Positions 16,651 to 25,189 of a stretch of 64,000 bases of DNA are shown here, one piece after another. Source of the DNA: RGIG9041 sp045657265 (GTDB lineage: Bacteria; Bacillota; Clostridia; Oscillospirales; QAKW01); the NCBI GenBank assembly GCA_045657265.1, contig JAZOSU010000017.1, positions 1-64,000 on the forward strand. Reading direction: 5' to 3'. Position 1 is the stretch's first letter. Every line of letters begins with the position of its first letter. A program made the translations under genes and the position numbers. The notes under the pieces were generated by a model. The model did no database searches. It had not been told where the DNA came from and saw only the letters and a program-made list of their open reading frames with translations.

Positions 16651-17379
16651 TTAGTCGTGTCTTGTGTCATCCGTAAAACATTCACAGAATCTTGCCGAAA
16701 AAGACGGGGGTGTGTCTGCTGCATAAAGATGCGAAACATCTCCTATACCGCAACATCTCATAGATGCAATTCCCTCTCTTCTTTCTTCTGTGTAAACAGT
16801 TGTAACAGAAGTTGTAAGTGTTGCGCAGTTTTGCCATATAGAATATGGCGAACAGTTTATAAGGTGGGAAAGAAGTACGCTGGTCAGTCCGTAATGACAA
16901 ACAAAAACCAACGTATCGTGGTTTGGTCTGACAGCATCATAAACAACACCGTTTCTTACATACCCATGATTTGCAAGTACTTTATCAAATTGAGCGCAAA
17001 CCTCGTCATAGTCATTCGCAACATTTGATTCTTTGATAAACTCAACGTTTTTCCACTTATCTTTAATATAAAGCTCCGGAAATTTATTTACATATTCAGG
17101 TAAAATATCCCAACAAGCATCATACTCCCGCATATACGGAAGCTTTATTGCCGAATAAGAGAATTCACGAAGAAAGTCACAATATTCTGCAGTTATACCA
17201 AGCTTGTCAAGAGTAGGTTTTGCAGTAAGTTTTGCTCTGCCGAGAGGTGAACAGTAAACTTTCGTTATATTTTCTTTGCAAAGCCTGTCAGAGAGAAGCT
17301 CCGCTTCTTTCTGACCTGCTGTTGTCAGACAGTCGTTTTCATAGTCCGGATCCCCGTGACGAATTATTAAAATTCTCAT
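16651..17379 (-). CDS. Histidine phosphatase family protein (PGAM-like)
   Basis: A 242-residue protein of the phosphoglycerate-mutase-like superfamily. The phosphoaccepting RHG is at residues 7-9 (ILIIRHGDPDY). The block LTTAGQKEAELLSDRL and the second Arg region YCSPLGRAKLTAKP follow, with the second His in FVCHYGLT. The family includes cofactor-dependent mutases, cobalamin-pathway phosphatases and broad phosphatases. The insert between residues 75 and 130 is longer than in true PGAM, so a phosphatase of small substrates is more likely. It stands alone, convergent with the kinase pseudogene. Confidence 0.85.
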   Translation of the reverse strand: MRILIIRHGDPDYENDCLTTAGQKEAELLSDRLCKENITKVYCSPLGRAKLTAKPTLDKLGITAEYCDFLREFSYSAIKLPYMREYDACWDILPEYVNKFPELYIKDKWKNVEFIKESNVANDYDEVCAQFDKVLANHGYVRNGVVYDAVRPNHDTLVFVCHYGLTSVLLSHLINCSPYSIWQNCATLTTSVTTVYTEERREGIASMRCCGIGDVSHLYAADTPPSFSARFCECFTDDTRHD

Positions 17380-17441
17380 TTTATCCCCTTAAACATATTT
17401 TTTGTATTAATGATATCATACACTCTGATAAAATCAATTTT

Positions 17442-18827
17442 TTAGCCATCTACTATATTTCTTATCCAGCTACCACGTTTTATAAATACTAAACCAAGGG
17501 GACAACGAAGTGCATTAAAGATCTGTACAAGCAGATATACCGTTACAATTCCAATAGAAGTAAACCTTACAAGTATCATTGCCATAGCTACGTCAACAAC
17601 CCATACGTAACAACTATCAAACAAAAAGGTAACAAGTGTTTTGCCGCCTGAGCGCAAAGTAAAGTAACAAGCGTGTGAAAAAGCCTCAAAAGGCATCATT
17701 ATCGCGCATATCTGCATCAGAGCAGTTGCAGTATGCCGTACGTCCTGCGGATAATTATAAAGATTCGGTATAAAATATGAAGCGCCAAAAAAGAATACGC
17801 CCATAAAAGTGTTGACAAGAACAGATGTTGTAATCAACTTTTTACAGTAGTCCATAACAGGTTTTCTTTCAGTAGTTTCCCCAAGCATCTGACCGAGCAG
17901 TATACCAAGTGACATGCCTACTGCCATATAAGCCACAGAAAAAACATTAAAGAAAGTCTGAAGTACGTTGTTTGCCGCAACAACCTCTATTCCTCTTTCA
18001 GAGTAAAACTTGTTTATGGCAGCCATACCGGTTGCCCACACCACTTCGTTAATCATAAGTGGAAGGGTTTTTGCCATAATTGAAATCACCAGCTGCCTTG
18101 GTATATACAGACTTTTATATACCTCTTTTATAAACGGCATTTTTTTGGTATCAATATGGGTACAGAGTACTATGATAATAAGCTCAACAAATCTCGAAAC
18201 CACCGTTGCAATAGCAGCGCCGCGGACACCCATAGCATCAAAACCAAGATGACCAAAAATGAGCACGTAATTCAGAATAAGGTTAACAAATACTGCTACC
18301 ATTCCCGAAACCATAGGTGGCACCGGTCTTGAACATTCGCGAAGGGTACCGCTATAACATTGAGAAAGCGCAAACGGCACAAGTCCTATAATCATTATTT
18401 TAAGATAGTCCTTTGCTTCGGAAAGTACAAATGCCGGATCTATCTGAGAACCCTCGCCTTTTATATAGATACTGATAAGTGGCTTACCGAAAGACAGGAA
18501 AACACCTATACCAACTATACCTATAATAACGCTTATAATGAATTTGAACCTGAAAGATTGTACAAGCCCTTTGTTGTCTCCTTTGCCGAAAAACTGAGCT
18601 CCGAATATACCTGCGCCCGAAACGGCACCAAAAAGACAAAGGTTATAAACAAACATAAGCTGATTTGCTATAGTAACCCCTGAGCTTGATGCAATATCAA
18701 GAGACCCTACCATAAGATTATCAAGCATACCGACAAAGTTGGTAATACCGTTCTGAATCATTATAGGAAGTGCAAGCGCCATTACTTTTTTATAAAAAGC
18801 TTTGTCACCGAAAAATTGTTTTAACAT
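17442..18827 (-). CDS. MATE family efflux transporter
   Basis: A 461-residue membrane protein with about 12 spans, in two homologous halves. It has the MATE features: ALPIMIQNGI in helix 1, AQFFGKGD after helix 2, and the second-half counterpart around LGQMLGE. MATE carriers export cationic drugs or metabolites against Na+ or H+; a Na+ gradient would be available from the decarboxylase pump nearby. The family branch (NorM, DinF or other) is not clear. Upstream lies the full inverted-repeat element, and I see no co-transcribed partner. Confidence 0.9.
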   Translation of the reverse strand: MLKQFFGDKAFYKKVMALALPIMIQNGITNFVGMLDNLMVGSLDIASSSGVTIANQLMFVYNLCLFGAVSGAGIFGAQFFGKGDNKGLVQSFRFKFIISVIIGIVGIGVFLSFGKPLISIYIKGEGSQIDPAFVLSEAKDYLKIMIIGLVPFALSQCYSGTLRECSRPVPPMVSGMVAVFVNLILNYVLIFGHLGFDAMGVRGAAIATVVSRFVELIIIVLCTHIDTKKMPFIKEVYKSLYIPRQLVISIMAKTLPLMINEVVWATGMAAINKFYSERGIEVVAANNVLQTFFNVFSVAYMAVGMSLGILLGQMLGETTERKPVMDYCKKLITTSVLVNTFMGVFFFGASYFIPNLYNYPQDVRHTATALMQICAIMMPFEAFSHACYFTLRSGGKTLVTFLFDSCYVWVVDVAMAMILVRFTSIGIVTVYLLVQIFNALRCPLGLVFIKRGSWIRNIVDG

Positions 18828-18852
18828 ACTTTAATTATTCCTTTTATTTAGT

Positions 18853-19129
18853 TAAGGTGACAAGAATAATACGAACTTGCCAAAAACGGTATATTTCGTG
18901 TCTTTTCATCCAATTAATTCTCGCAAGGCGTCAGCCTTAAATCGCCTTAATTGAATAAAAATCCATCTAAATCTCCTCGTTTTTCGGTCGTAAATTTTAA
19001 AAAGAGCAGATTTTTGTTCAAACAAGGCATAAAACGCAGTCAATACTTGTTGTATTGACGAGTATTTTAACATAGGATGAGCAAAAATCCGCCTTTTTAA
19101 AACAGGTTCGGATTACTCTTGTCATCTTA
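18853..19129. repeat. Full-length 277-bp inverted-repeat (MITE-like) intergenic element
   Basis: The ends are imperfect 29-bp inverted repeats: TAAGGTGACAAGAATAATAC at the left, and on the opposite strand TAAGATGACAAGAGTAATCC at the right. Inside is a second long inverted repeat (left arm about 18996-19019, right arm about 19077-19101, TTTTAAAAAG with GATTTTTG-type cores). Within that lies a central 8-bp hairpin, GTCAATAC with GTATTGAC (19039-19059). The left half is shared with the copy at 192-292. It encodes no protein. The whole strand could fold as one branched structure. It sits between the MATE gene and the 3' end of an SLH gene. Confidence 0.75.
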
Positions 19130-19168
19130 AGTTGAGTATATCACTTTATTTAAAATTTAGCAATAAAA

Positions 19169-19201
19169 ATTGCCGATTCAATACAAGATTGAATCGGCAA
19201 T
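19169..19201 (-). terminator. Terminator of the Ig-like/SLH protein gene
   Basis: A 14-bp stem (ATTGCCGATTCAAT with its complement, loop of five) begins 12 bases after the stop codon and is followed by TTTTT on the minus strand. Confidence 0.88.
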
Positions 19202-19212
19202 TATAAATTTAA

Positions 19213-21900
19213 TTAGTATGAAAGATATTCGCTGTGGAACTCAGCAAAGATTGTAGCACCCTGTGCACGATTTGCAGTTGCCAAAGGAGCAAAATTGCCA
19301 TCGCCTGTACCACTTATGATACCTGCTCTCTGACATTTGTAAACTGCTTCTTTTGCCCAAGAACTGATTTTAGCATCATCTTTAAATGTTATACCTGCTA
19401 CTTTTTTCATAAATACAGAACCTGCATAACCTTCGATATAGTTTTCAACCATTACGCAAAGCTGTTCACGTGTCACAGCATCGTTTGGTTTGAAGTTACC
19501 ATCGCCGGTACCGTTTACTATACCGTTTTCTGCAGCCCATTTAACAGCAGCTGTATACCATTTGCCTTTTGCAACGTCTTTGAAGCCTGCATCAACGTTA
19601 CCGTTGTCTGTATTAATGCCTTCAATGTTAGCAAAAATCTGAACTATCTGAGCTCTTGTCATTGTCATATCAGGTGAGAATGTGTTTTTAGTTTCATCAG
19701 TACCTGCAAAAATACCGTATTTTGCAGCGTAATTTACATATTCCTGATACCATGAACCTTTCTTAACATCAGCAAAACCTTCTGTTACTTCTACTGCAAA
19801 AGTAGTTGTTTTACCCATGTATGTTACAGTAACTGTCTTTTTGCCAAGTGTCTTTGTATCAACTGCGCTTAATGTTATATCAGCTACACCATATTCAACG
19901 TAACCTATAACTCCATTGCCGTAATCAAGTGAAATAATAAGACCTTTTGCATCGAATTTTTCGCCTTTTTCATATTTAACTTTTTTAGGCATATGGTCAA
20001 CTGATATGCTCTGAAGTTTAGCGTCTGTATTAACTTCTTTTTCCCAATAGCATCCCAATGTACTAACAGTATATTTTACAGGGATACCATTTGAAAGATG
20101 GATTTCTCCTACTGATTCAAGTACGCCCTTAGGTGTATCTGTATAGAGCAGAACAGGGATGATGATATCCATATCGCCGTAACCGCCCATAGTTACCACA
20201 AAATCATTTGTGAGTTTATATGTTTCTTTTTTGCCATCAGCTGTAGTAGCAATAACTTCTACATTTTCGAAATCATAGTTTATATTTTTAACATCGATTT
20301 CAAGATATTCATCTTCTACATATTTCATATAATCGATGTCGCAGGTTTTATCTAAATATGAGAATCTGAATACAACGTTTTCTTCTTCGTAATAGCGATC
20401 TATATTAGCTATATATTTTTCATCTTCAACAATACTTACACCAGAACCTTCAAGAACCATATTGTCTTTAGTAAACTTTATGATTTTTTTGGTGTTATCG
20501 TTAAATGTAACTGTAAACTCTGCACCTTCGAAATCAGGAAGGAAATAATTGTTATATGTTTTAACATCAGATGCTTTTGTTGCTTCAATAGATTTAATAT
20601 TTGATTCTTTAACAGTAATGTCGTATGATGCGCTTACACCACAGTAGGAAATTTCAACTTTGTTTTTTCCAATTTTAACATCATCAGAAGCAAAATCATA
20701 ATCAAAGCTTTCGCCTTCAAGCATCAGGCGATATTCGTCGATATCTTCGCCTACAAATGTTCTCTGTGAACCATCTTTATAATTTACTGTAAACTTAAGA
20801 CCTTCAAAGTTAGTTGGCCATAAATTATATGTTTCGCCGTTATACCAACCATAATAAGACTCGCCGTATGTATATACGTATGTTGGAGCATTGTCAATCT
20901 TTATGCTCTTAATAGGTGTTTCAACTATGTTAACGGGAACTTTTGCTTCATTTCCGAGATAATTAACTGTTATATAGTTTTTGCCACCTTTGGTCCAATG
21001 ATTTTTATACTGATCAGCGTATGCTTCTACATAATAGTTTTTATCTACACTACTCCATATTTTAGTTTTAGCTACAGTTCCGTCTTTATAAGTGATTTTA
21101 ATAACTTCACCCTGATTATGAAGTCTTTCATCAAAGTAATAGTAATAATATTCCTGATCGTTCTGATCAATTTCTTTTCCGCCAAAGGTTCCTTCTATAA
21201 AAGTAACGCCTTCGCCGATATATTCGATTTTTGCAACAGGATTTTCAAGTATTTCAAGATTAAATCCTACAGTTTTATCTTCAACTGTTATTGTAACTTT
21301 ACCATAGTCTTTTGAGTTTTTATCTGTTTCTACATAATAATCTATAGAAAATTCCTCAGCCCACATTCCATCGTAAATATGTCTTTCAGAGCCGTCTGAC
21401 ATTTCTACTATCAAGTGAAGACCGTAAAATTCATAATTTTCAAGAGTTCCTTCATATACTTCCATCGCATCGGGAAATTTATTGATTGTAAGCGATGTTA
21501 CAGTAGGAGCTTCTACCACATGACCGCCGATATCAAAAGCTTCTGCTACCTGACCATATGAAGTTAACTTTACGTAATATGTAACGTCTTTGGAAAGTTC
21601 TGCTTTGATATCATAACTATCCATTCCGGTTACAATAGGCATTTCCATATTGTCGCTTGCATATACTGCAACGCCAAAATCATACTCGCCATAAAAATAG
21701 AATATATATTTTCCATCTTTTTCAGGAGTAAACGTAAGCGTATTTGATACGTTGTCTCCTGCAGGCATACTAATCGTAGCATCTACATTCAATGAAAGTG
21801 CCGGGTATGCTTCCTCTGCAAATACAACTGTTGGCATTACCATTGTAAGTGTTATAAGTACACTCAGAAGTAATGCAATTATTCTTTTGCTTTTAATCAT
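19213..21900 (-). CDS. Secreted Ig-like repeat protein with three SLH domains
   Basis: An 895-residue surface protein. A signal peptide (about 1-29, ending VFAEE) is followed by several Big_3-type Ig-like repeats. Each repeat ends in a strand such as GKKTVTVTYMGK or GKVTITVEDK and begins with SISVDHMPKKVKY-like text. Three SLH domains occupy about residue 708 to the end (GFADVKKGSWYQ, GFKDVAKGKWYT, TFKDDAKISSWA). SLH domains hold proteins on pyruvylated secondary cell-wall polymer. No enzyme domain is visible, so it is probably a structural or adhesive S-layer-associated protein. An AAAGGAGG-type site precedes the ATG. Confidence 0.9.
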   Translation of the reverse strand: MIKSKRIIALLLSVLITLTMVMPTVVFAEEAYPALSLNVDATISMPAGDNVSNTLTFTPEKDGKYIFYFYGEYDFGVAVYASDNMEMPIVTGMDSYDIKAELSKDVTYYVKLTSYGQVAEAFDIGGHVVEAPTVTSLTINKFPDAMEVYEGTLENYEFYGLHLIVEMSDGSERHIYDGMWAEEFSIDYYVETDKNSKDYGKVTITVEDKTVGFNLEILENPVAKIEYIGEGVTFIEGTFGGKEIDQNDQEYYYYYFDERLHNQGEVIKITYKDGTVAKTKIWSSVDKNYYVEAYADQYKNHWTKGGKNYITVNYLGNEAKVPVNIVETPIKSIKIDNAPTYVYTYGESYYGWYNGETYNLWPTNFEGLKFTVNYKDGSQRTFVGEDIDEYRLMLEGESFDYDFASDDVKIGKNKVEISYCGVSASYDITVKESNIKSIEATKASDVKTYNNYFLPDFEGAEFTVTFNDNTKKIIKFTKDNMVLEGSGVSIVEDEKYIANIDRYYEEENVVFRFSYLDKTCDIDYMKYVEDEYLEIDVKNINYDFENVEVIATTADGKKETYKLTNDFVVTMGGYGDMDIIIPVLLYTDTPKGVLESVGEIHLSNGIPVKYTVSTLGCYWEKEVNTDAKLQSISVDHMPKKVKYEKGEKFDAKGLIISLDYGNGVIGYVEYGVADITLSAVDTKTLGKKTVTVTYMGKTTTFAVEVTEGFADVKKGSWYQEYVNYAAKYGIFAGTDETKNTFSPDMTMTRAQIVQIFANIEGINTDNGNVDAGFKDVAKGKWYTAAVKWAAENGIVNGTGDGNFKPNDAVTREQLCVMVENYIEGYAGSVFMKKVAGITFKDDAKISSWAKEAVYKCQRAGIISGTGDGNFAPLATANRAQGATIFAEFHSEYLSY

Positions 21901-21972
21901 AAAATATTCCTCCTTTATTTAAGATTTAAAGCTTAATTTTATATTATCACAATTTTTTTGTAATTTCAACAA

Positions 21973-22000
21973 AAAAATGGTGCCTTTTGGCACCATTTTT
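21973..22000 (-). terminator. Terminator of the sugar-phosphate operon
   Basis: A 12-bp stem (AAAAATGGTGCC with GGCACCATTTTT, loop TTTT) lies two bases after the NagA-like stop. Confidence 0.88.
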
Positions 22001-22002
22001 TA

Positions 22003-23142
22003 TTATTTAACCAAATTTCCGTTGAGCATTACCTTATCTACGTTGAACCATTCGTCAACAAAAACAAGGTTTGCTTTCTTGCCAACGCCTATTTCACCTC
22101 TATCACAAAGGCCGAGCATTCTGGCAGGGTTGGTAGAAGCATACTTAAATGCGCGGTTAACTGAACAACCTGTATGCACCATCATATTACGACAAGCAAC
22201 GTCAAGTGTTAAGTTTGAACCGGCAATTTCACCGGATTTATCAAAGTTGATATCTGTAACGCCCTCATACTCAGGTGGTGGAGGTGCATTACCAATAAAC
22301 ACGTCAGATATAAGTATTACTTTATCTGAACCTTTGATTTTTTCAACGTAACGAAGCATATACGGATCAACGTGAATTCCAAGAGAATCACATATAAGCT
22401 CTGCATATATTTCGTCGTTATGATTTACACATTCATCAACGCAAACGCCTCTTGTTTCAGAATATCTTTCGATAGTACCTGTAGCGTTTGTGTGATGTGT
22501 ACCGCATTTTAATCCGTAAGGAATAAATCTTTCTATCTGCCAAGGATGAGCTTCACTGTGAGCAACAGAAAACACGATATCTCTGTTTGCTTTGTGAACA
22601 TCCTCAACAAAGTTTTCTATCCCCTCGCGTTCTGGAGCTATGCACCATACCTTGACAACGTCTTTACCTGCCTCAACTATTTTTTCATAGTCTTTGCTAT
22701 CAACCTTGTCTTTCCATGGATTATCTTCTTTACAGCAACCGAATTTGGGGTTAAGATACGGTCCTTCCATATAAATACCGAGGATATTTTCACAGCCTTC
22801 GGTCTTCATTGCTTTATCAAGCGCAACAATACCGTTTAAAAGTTTCTCTTTATCCATATCGAAATAAAGAGCAGGAAGAACGCTTGTAACACCGTGTGAA
22901 AGTACATATTTAGCGCATTTTTCGGGAGCTTCATAGTACCAGCTACCCTCTGCAGCGTGAGTATGTATGTCAACAAGACCGGGTCCTACGTATTTGCCGT
23001 TTGCATCGATTATCTCACAGCCTGTAGTATCAATATCCTTGGCTTTACCTACAGCTTTGATAACATCGTTTTCAACTACTATAGTTCCGTCCGGAATATA
23101 ATATCCCGGCATAACAACCGTAGCGTTAATTATTGCTTTCAT
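22003..23142 (-). CDS. NagA-like amidohydrolase (N-acetylglucosamine-6-phosphate deacetylase family)
   Basis: A 379-residue TIM-barrel amidohydrolase. The first metal motif is DIHTHAAEG, EGPYLNP carries the conserved Glu, and AHSEAHP and HHTNATG hold the later His residues. The catalytic Asp is in LISDVF, where NagA has LVTDA. The ending GSNLTLDVACRNM matches NagA. NagA removes acetate from GlcNAc-6-phosphate. The HLFNAM motif of NagA is replaced by HHTNATG here, so a modified substrate is possible. The ATG at 23142 (AGGAAAGA site) is preferred over a longer frame that would overlap the YjbQ gene. It is last in a five-gene sugar-phosphate operon. Confidence 0.82.
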   Translation of the reverse strand: MKAIINATVVMPGYYIPDGTIVVENDVIKAVGKAKDIDTTGCEIIDANGKYVGPGLVDIHTHAAEGSWYYEAPEKCAKYVLSHGVTSVLPALYFDMDKEKLLNGIVALDKAMKTEGCENILGIYMEGPYLNPKFGCCKEDNPWKDKVDSKDYEKIVEAGKDVVKVWCIAPEREGIENFVEDVHKANRDIVFSVAHSEAHPWQIERFIPYGLKCGTHHTNATGTIERYSETRGVCVDECVNHNDEIYAELICDSLGIHVDPYMLRYVEKIKGSDKVILISDVFIGNAPPPPEYEGVTDINFDKSGEIAGSNLTLDVACRNMMVHTGCSVNRAFKYASTNPARMLGLCDRGEIGVGKKANLVFVDEWFNVDKVMLNGNLVK

Positions 23143-23146
23143 AGTC

Positions 23147-23767
23147 TTATCTTTCCTGCTGGAGAGTAAAGTGAATGTCAAAAGCTTTTTCTTCTTCTGT
23201 GAACTTGTGGTTTGTATCAATTACTTCGCCGCCGTTCCATTTTCTGTCGCCAACGTCTTCTGTTGTACCCATAACGGTTACGTTAAGCTGTCTGCGACGA
23301 GCACGAACGTGATCCCAGTCGATGAAGTATACGTGAGCGAATTCACCGCCGTCGAGTTCACCGTCTTTAATTGTCATAGCTTCGCTTCTGCCAAAGAATA
23401 CAGAACGAAGATGTCCGTCTGTGTTCATTGAAGTATAGTCGCCGGGTTCGTCAACGTATCTACCAAACTGTGAATGGATAGGACCGGGATGACGATACTG
23501 ATGTTCTTCAGCAAAATCAGGGATAAGTTTTCTCATGATGTCGAGAAGGTCATGCTGTAAGAATTCGAGGTCGAAAGAATCGATATCGTGTGAACATTCC
23601 TGAACCATTACTGAACAGGTTGTATGATGTGAAGCGATTGTACAAGTACCGTTTTTGATTCCTGATTCTTTAACGATTTCAATTATTTCTTTTGAAACAT
23701 CGTGGAAAGTAGGAATCCAGCCTCTTGACTGAAGTTCGAGTTCTTTTTGAAATACTTTAAATTCCAT
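23147..23767 (-). CDS. YjbQ/UPF0047 family protein, long form
   Basis: A 206-residue protein of the YjbQ family, best known for a weak thiamine-phosphate synthase side activity. The family core is visible: SHHTTCSVMVQE, then NTDGHLRS, and a late basic motif RARRRQLNVTVMG. Typical members are about 130-140 residues. This one has an inserted stretch (about 75-105, DLEFLQHDLLDIM and the following HPGPIHSQ) and a C-terminal extension ending FTLQQER. Its place between a TIM-like isomerase and a NagA-like deacetylase suggests a role in the same sugar pathway rather than thiamine synthesis. That is inference. Confidence 0.8.
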   Translation of the reverse strand: MEFKVFQKELELQSRGWIPTFHDVSKEIIEIVKESGIKNGTCTIASHHTTCSVMVQECSHDIDSFDLEFLQHDLLDIMRKLIPDFAEEHQYRHPGPIHSQFGRYVDEPGDYTSMNTDGHLRSVFFGRSEAMTIKDGELDGGEFAHVYFIDWDHVRARRRQLNVTVMGTTEDVGDRKWNGGEVIDTNHKFTEEEKAFDIHFTLQQER

Positions 23768-23792
23768 TTTAAAAATCTCCTTGTTTTATTTA

Positions 23793-24491
23793 TTATTTCA
23801 TTTCGTCATATGCACGTTTTACAGCGGCAATCATTTCTTCAGCAACTGCTGCAGGATTTTCAGCTTTAGCAATAGCGCTTGATGAACCTGATGCAGCTGA
23901 GCCAAGTTTTATCATATTATAGCAGTCTTCCCCGCAGCTGATACCTGCAGAAATGAAAGGAATAACGTCGGGGTTTGTTTCCTTTATCATTTTTATACTG
24001 CTTTCAACGTATTCTTTGTCAGCAGTTGTACCTGTACCGATAAGCTCAGTAGGTTCTGCAACAAGAATATTAGGACCGAGAGCTGCGATTTCTTTTACTT
24101 CTTCAACAGAATCTGCACAAACGATAGTAGCAAGACCTACCTCGTCTGCTCTTTTGATAGCAGCTGCAAGTTCCTCCATTGTAAGTTTGTGTTCAGCATG
24201 GTTAAGCATAACACCCACTGCGCCTGCAGCTTTTACAGCTTCGGGGAGTGTTCTGCCCATACCTCTGCCTACTTCAAGGCTATCCATATGCTGAGAATAG
24301 ATATGAAGATATTTTGTGTTATCTGCTACGTTTTTGATTTCGGTGTCCGGAATATCAAGAATGATATCAATATCATATTTTTCGGAAAGTGCATCCAATT
24401 CTTTTGCAAGATTCAAAAGCACATCACCGTACATATAACATTTCGGGCCGAATTCAAAAAACGGAGTTCTGATTTTGTATTCTTTATACAT
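23793..24491 (-). CDS. Triosephosphate-isomerase-like protein (short, archaeal type)
   Basis: A 232-residue TIM-barrel protein close to the short archaeal TpiA form. The conserved blocks are IYSQHMDSLEVGRGMG, GVMLNHAEHKL (catalytic His and Glu of the helix-4 region), VAEPTELIGTG (catalytic Glu loop) and the phosphate loop GSAASGSSS. The N-terminal N-x-K motif is changed to EFGPK, so the active-site lysine is shifted or different. This fits an isomerase acting on another short sugar phosphate, such as the tetrulose-phosphate isomerases. It lies between the transaldolase-like and YjbQ genes in a five-gene operon. Confidence 0.82.
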   Translation of the reverse strand: MYKEYKIRTPFFEFGPKCYMYGDVLLNLAKELDALSEKYDIDIILDIPDTEIKNVADNTKYLHIYSQHMDSLEVGRGMGRTLPEAVKAAGAVGVMLNHAEHKLTMEELAAAIKRADEVGLATIVCADSVEEVKEIAALGPNILVAEPTELIGTGTTADKEYVESSIKMIKETNPDVIPFISAGISCGEDCYNMIKLGSAASGSSSAIAKAENPAAVAEEMIAAVKRAYDEMK

Positions 24492-24508
24492 TTGTTTTAC
24501 CTCGTTTT

Positions 24509-25189
24509 TTAAAGATCAAGGATAGAATCTACTCCCATAGTTTCTTTGAAGTCTTTATTGAAAGATTCAACCGCTCTGTCTATTTCAGCCATACCCATAG
24601 CATTATGTAAAAGATTAGGCTGAATAGTGATAGAATGAGCGCCTGCGGAAAGTGCTTTATGCACCTGCGCTACGTTTTTGAAGCTTGCCGCAAGAATTTT
24701 TGTTTTGTAGTTATTACTTTCAATAGCTTCTCTGAAATATGAAATAGTTGTAGCTTCTACGTCCATATCAAAGTTTTCCATACGGTTAAAGTACGGCGCA
24801 ATATAATCAGCACCACACTGTATAGCCATAAGACCCTGAAGCTTGGTGTATACAGCAGTTGCAGTAATTCTATAACCATTAGCTTTAAGATATCTTATAG
24901 CTTTAAGACCTTCCTCTGTTACAGGAATTTTGATATAAACCGCTTTATCAATATTCTTAACTATTTTTTCTGCTTCCTTAATAATAAGTTCTGCAGTTGT
25001 AGCTGTAACCTGCACGTGCAAGGTCTTATCAAAACCTATAAGTTCTCTGATTTCTTTAAAGTGATTAAAGAAATCAATTTTTCCTTCTGCTTTTATAATC
25101 GAAGGGTTTGAGGTTACGCCTGTATAAGGAAATATTTCGCCGTAATGCTTGATATCATCAATGTTTACGGTATCAAACATTATTTCCAT
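24509..25189 (-). CDS. Transaldolase / fructose-6-phosphate aldolase-like protein
   Basis: A 227-residue class I aldolase of the small transaldolase/FSA group. The start motif MFDTVNIDDIK and GVTSNPSIIK are diagnostic. The Schiff-base lysine is in AVYIKIPVTEEG. TATAVYTKLQG and the phosphate loop region AGAHSITIQP follow. The length matches FsaA/TalC-like proteins (about 220). It cleaves or forms a C3 unit from ketose phosphates. The ATG at 25189 overlaps the stop of the upstream NagB-like gene by one base (TAATG), so the two are translationally coupled. A longer frame reaching 25213 is rejected. Confidence 0.88.
   Translation of the reverse strand: MEIMFDTVNIDDIKHYGEIFPYTGVTSNPSIIKAEGKIDFFNHFKEIRELIGFDKTLHVQVTATTAELIIKEAEKIVKNIDKAVYIKIPVTEEGLKAIRYLKANGYRITATAVYTKLQGLMAIQCGADYIAPYFNRMENFDMDVEATTISYFREAIESNNYKTKILAASFKNVAQVHKALSAGAHSITIQPNLLHNAMGMAEIDRAVESFNKDFKETMGVDSILDL

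Noticed and set aside
19100..19125. GGTTCGGATTACTC as a tRNA T-loop
   Set aside because: No acceptor or anticodon stem fits around it; it is the right end of the inverted-repeat element.
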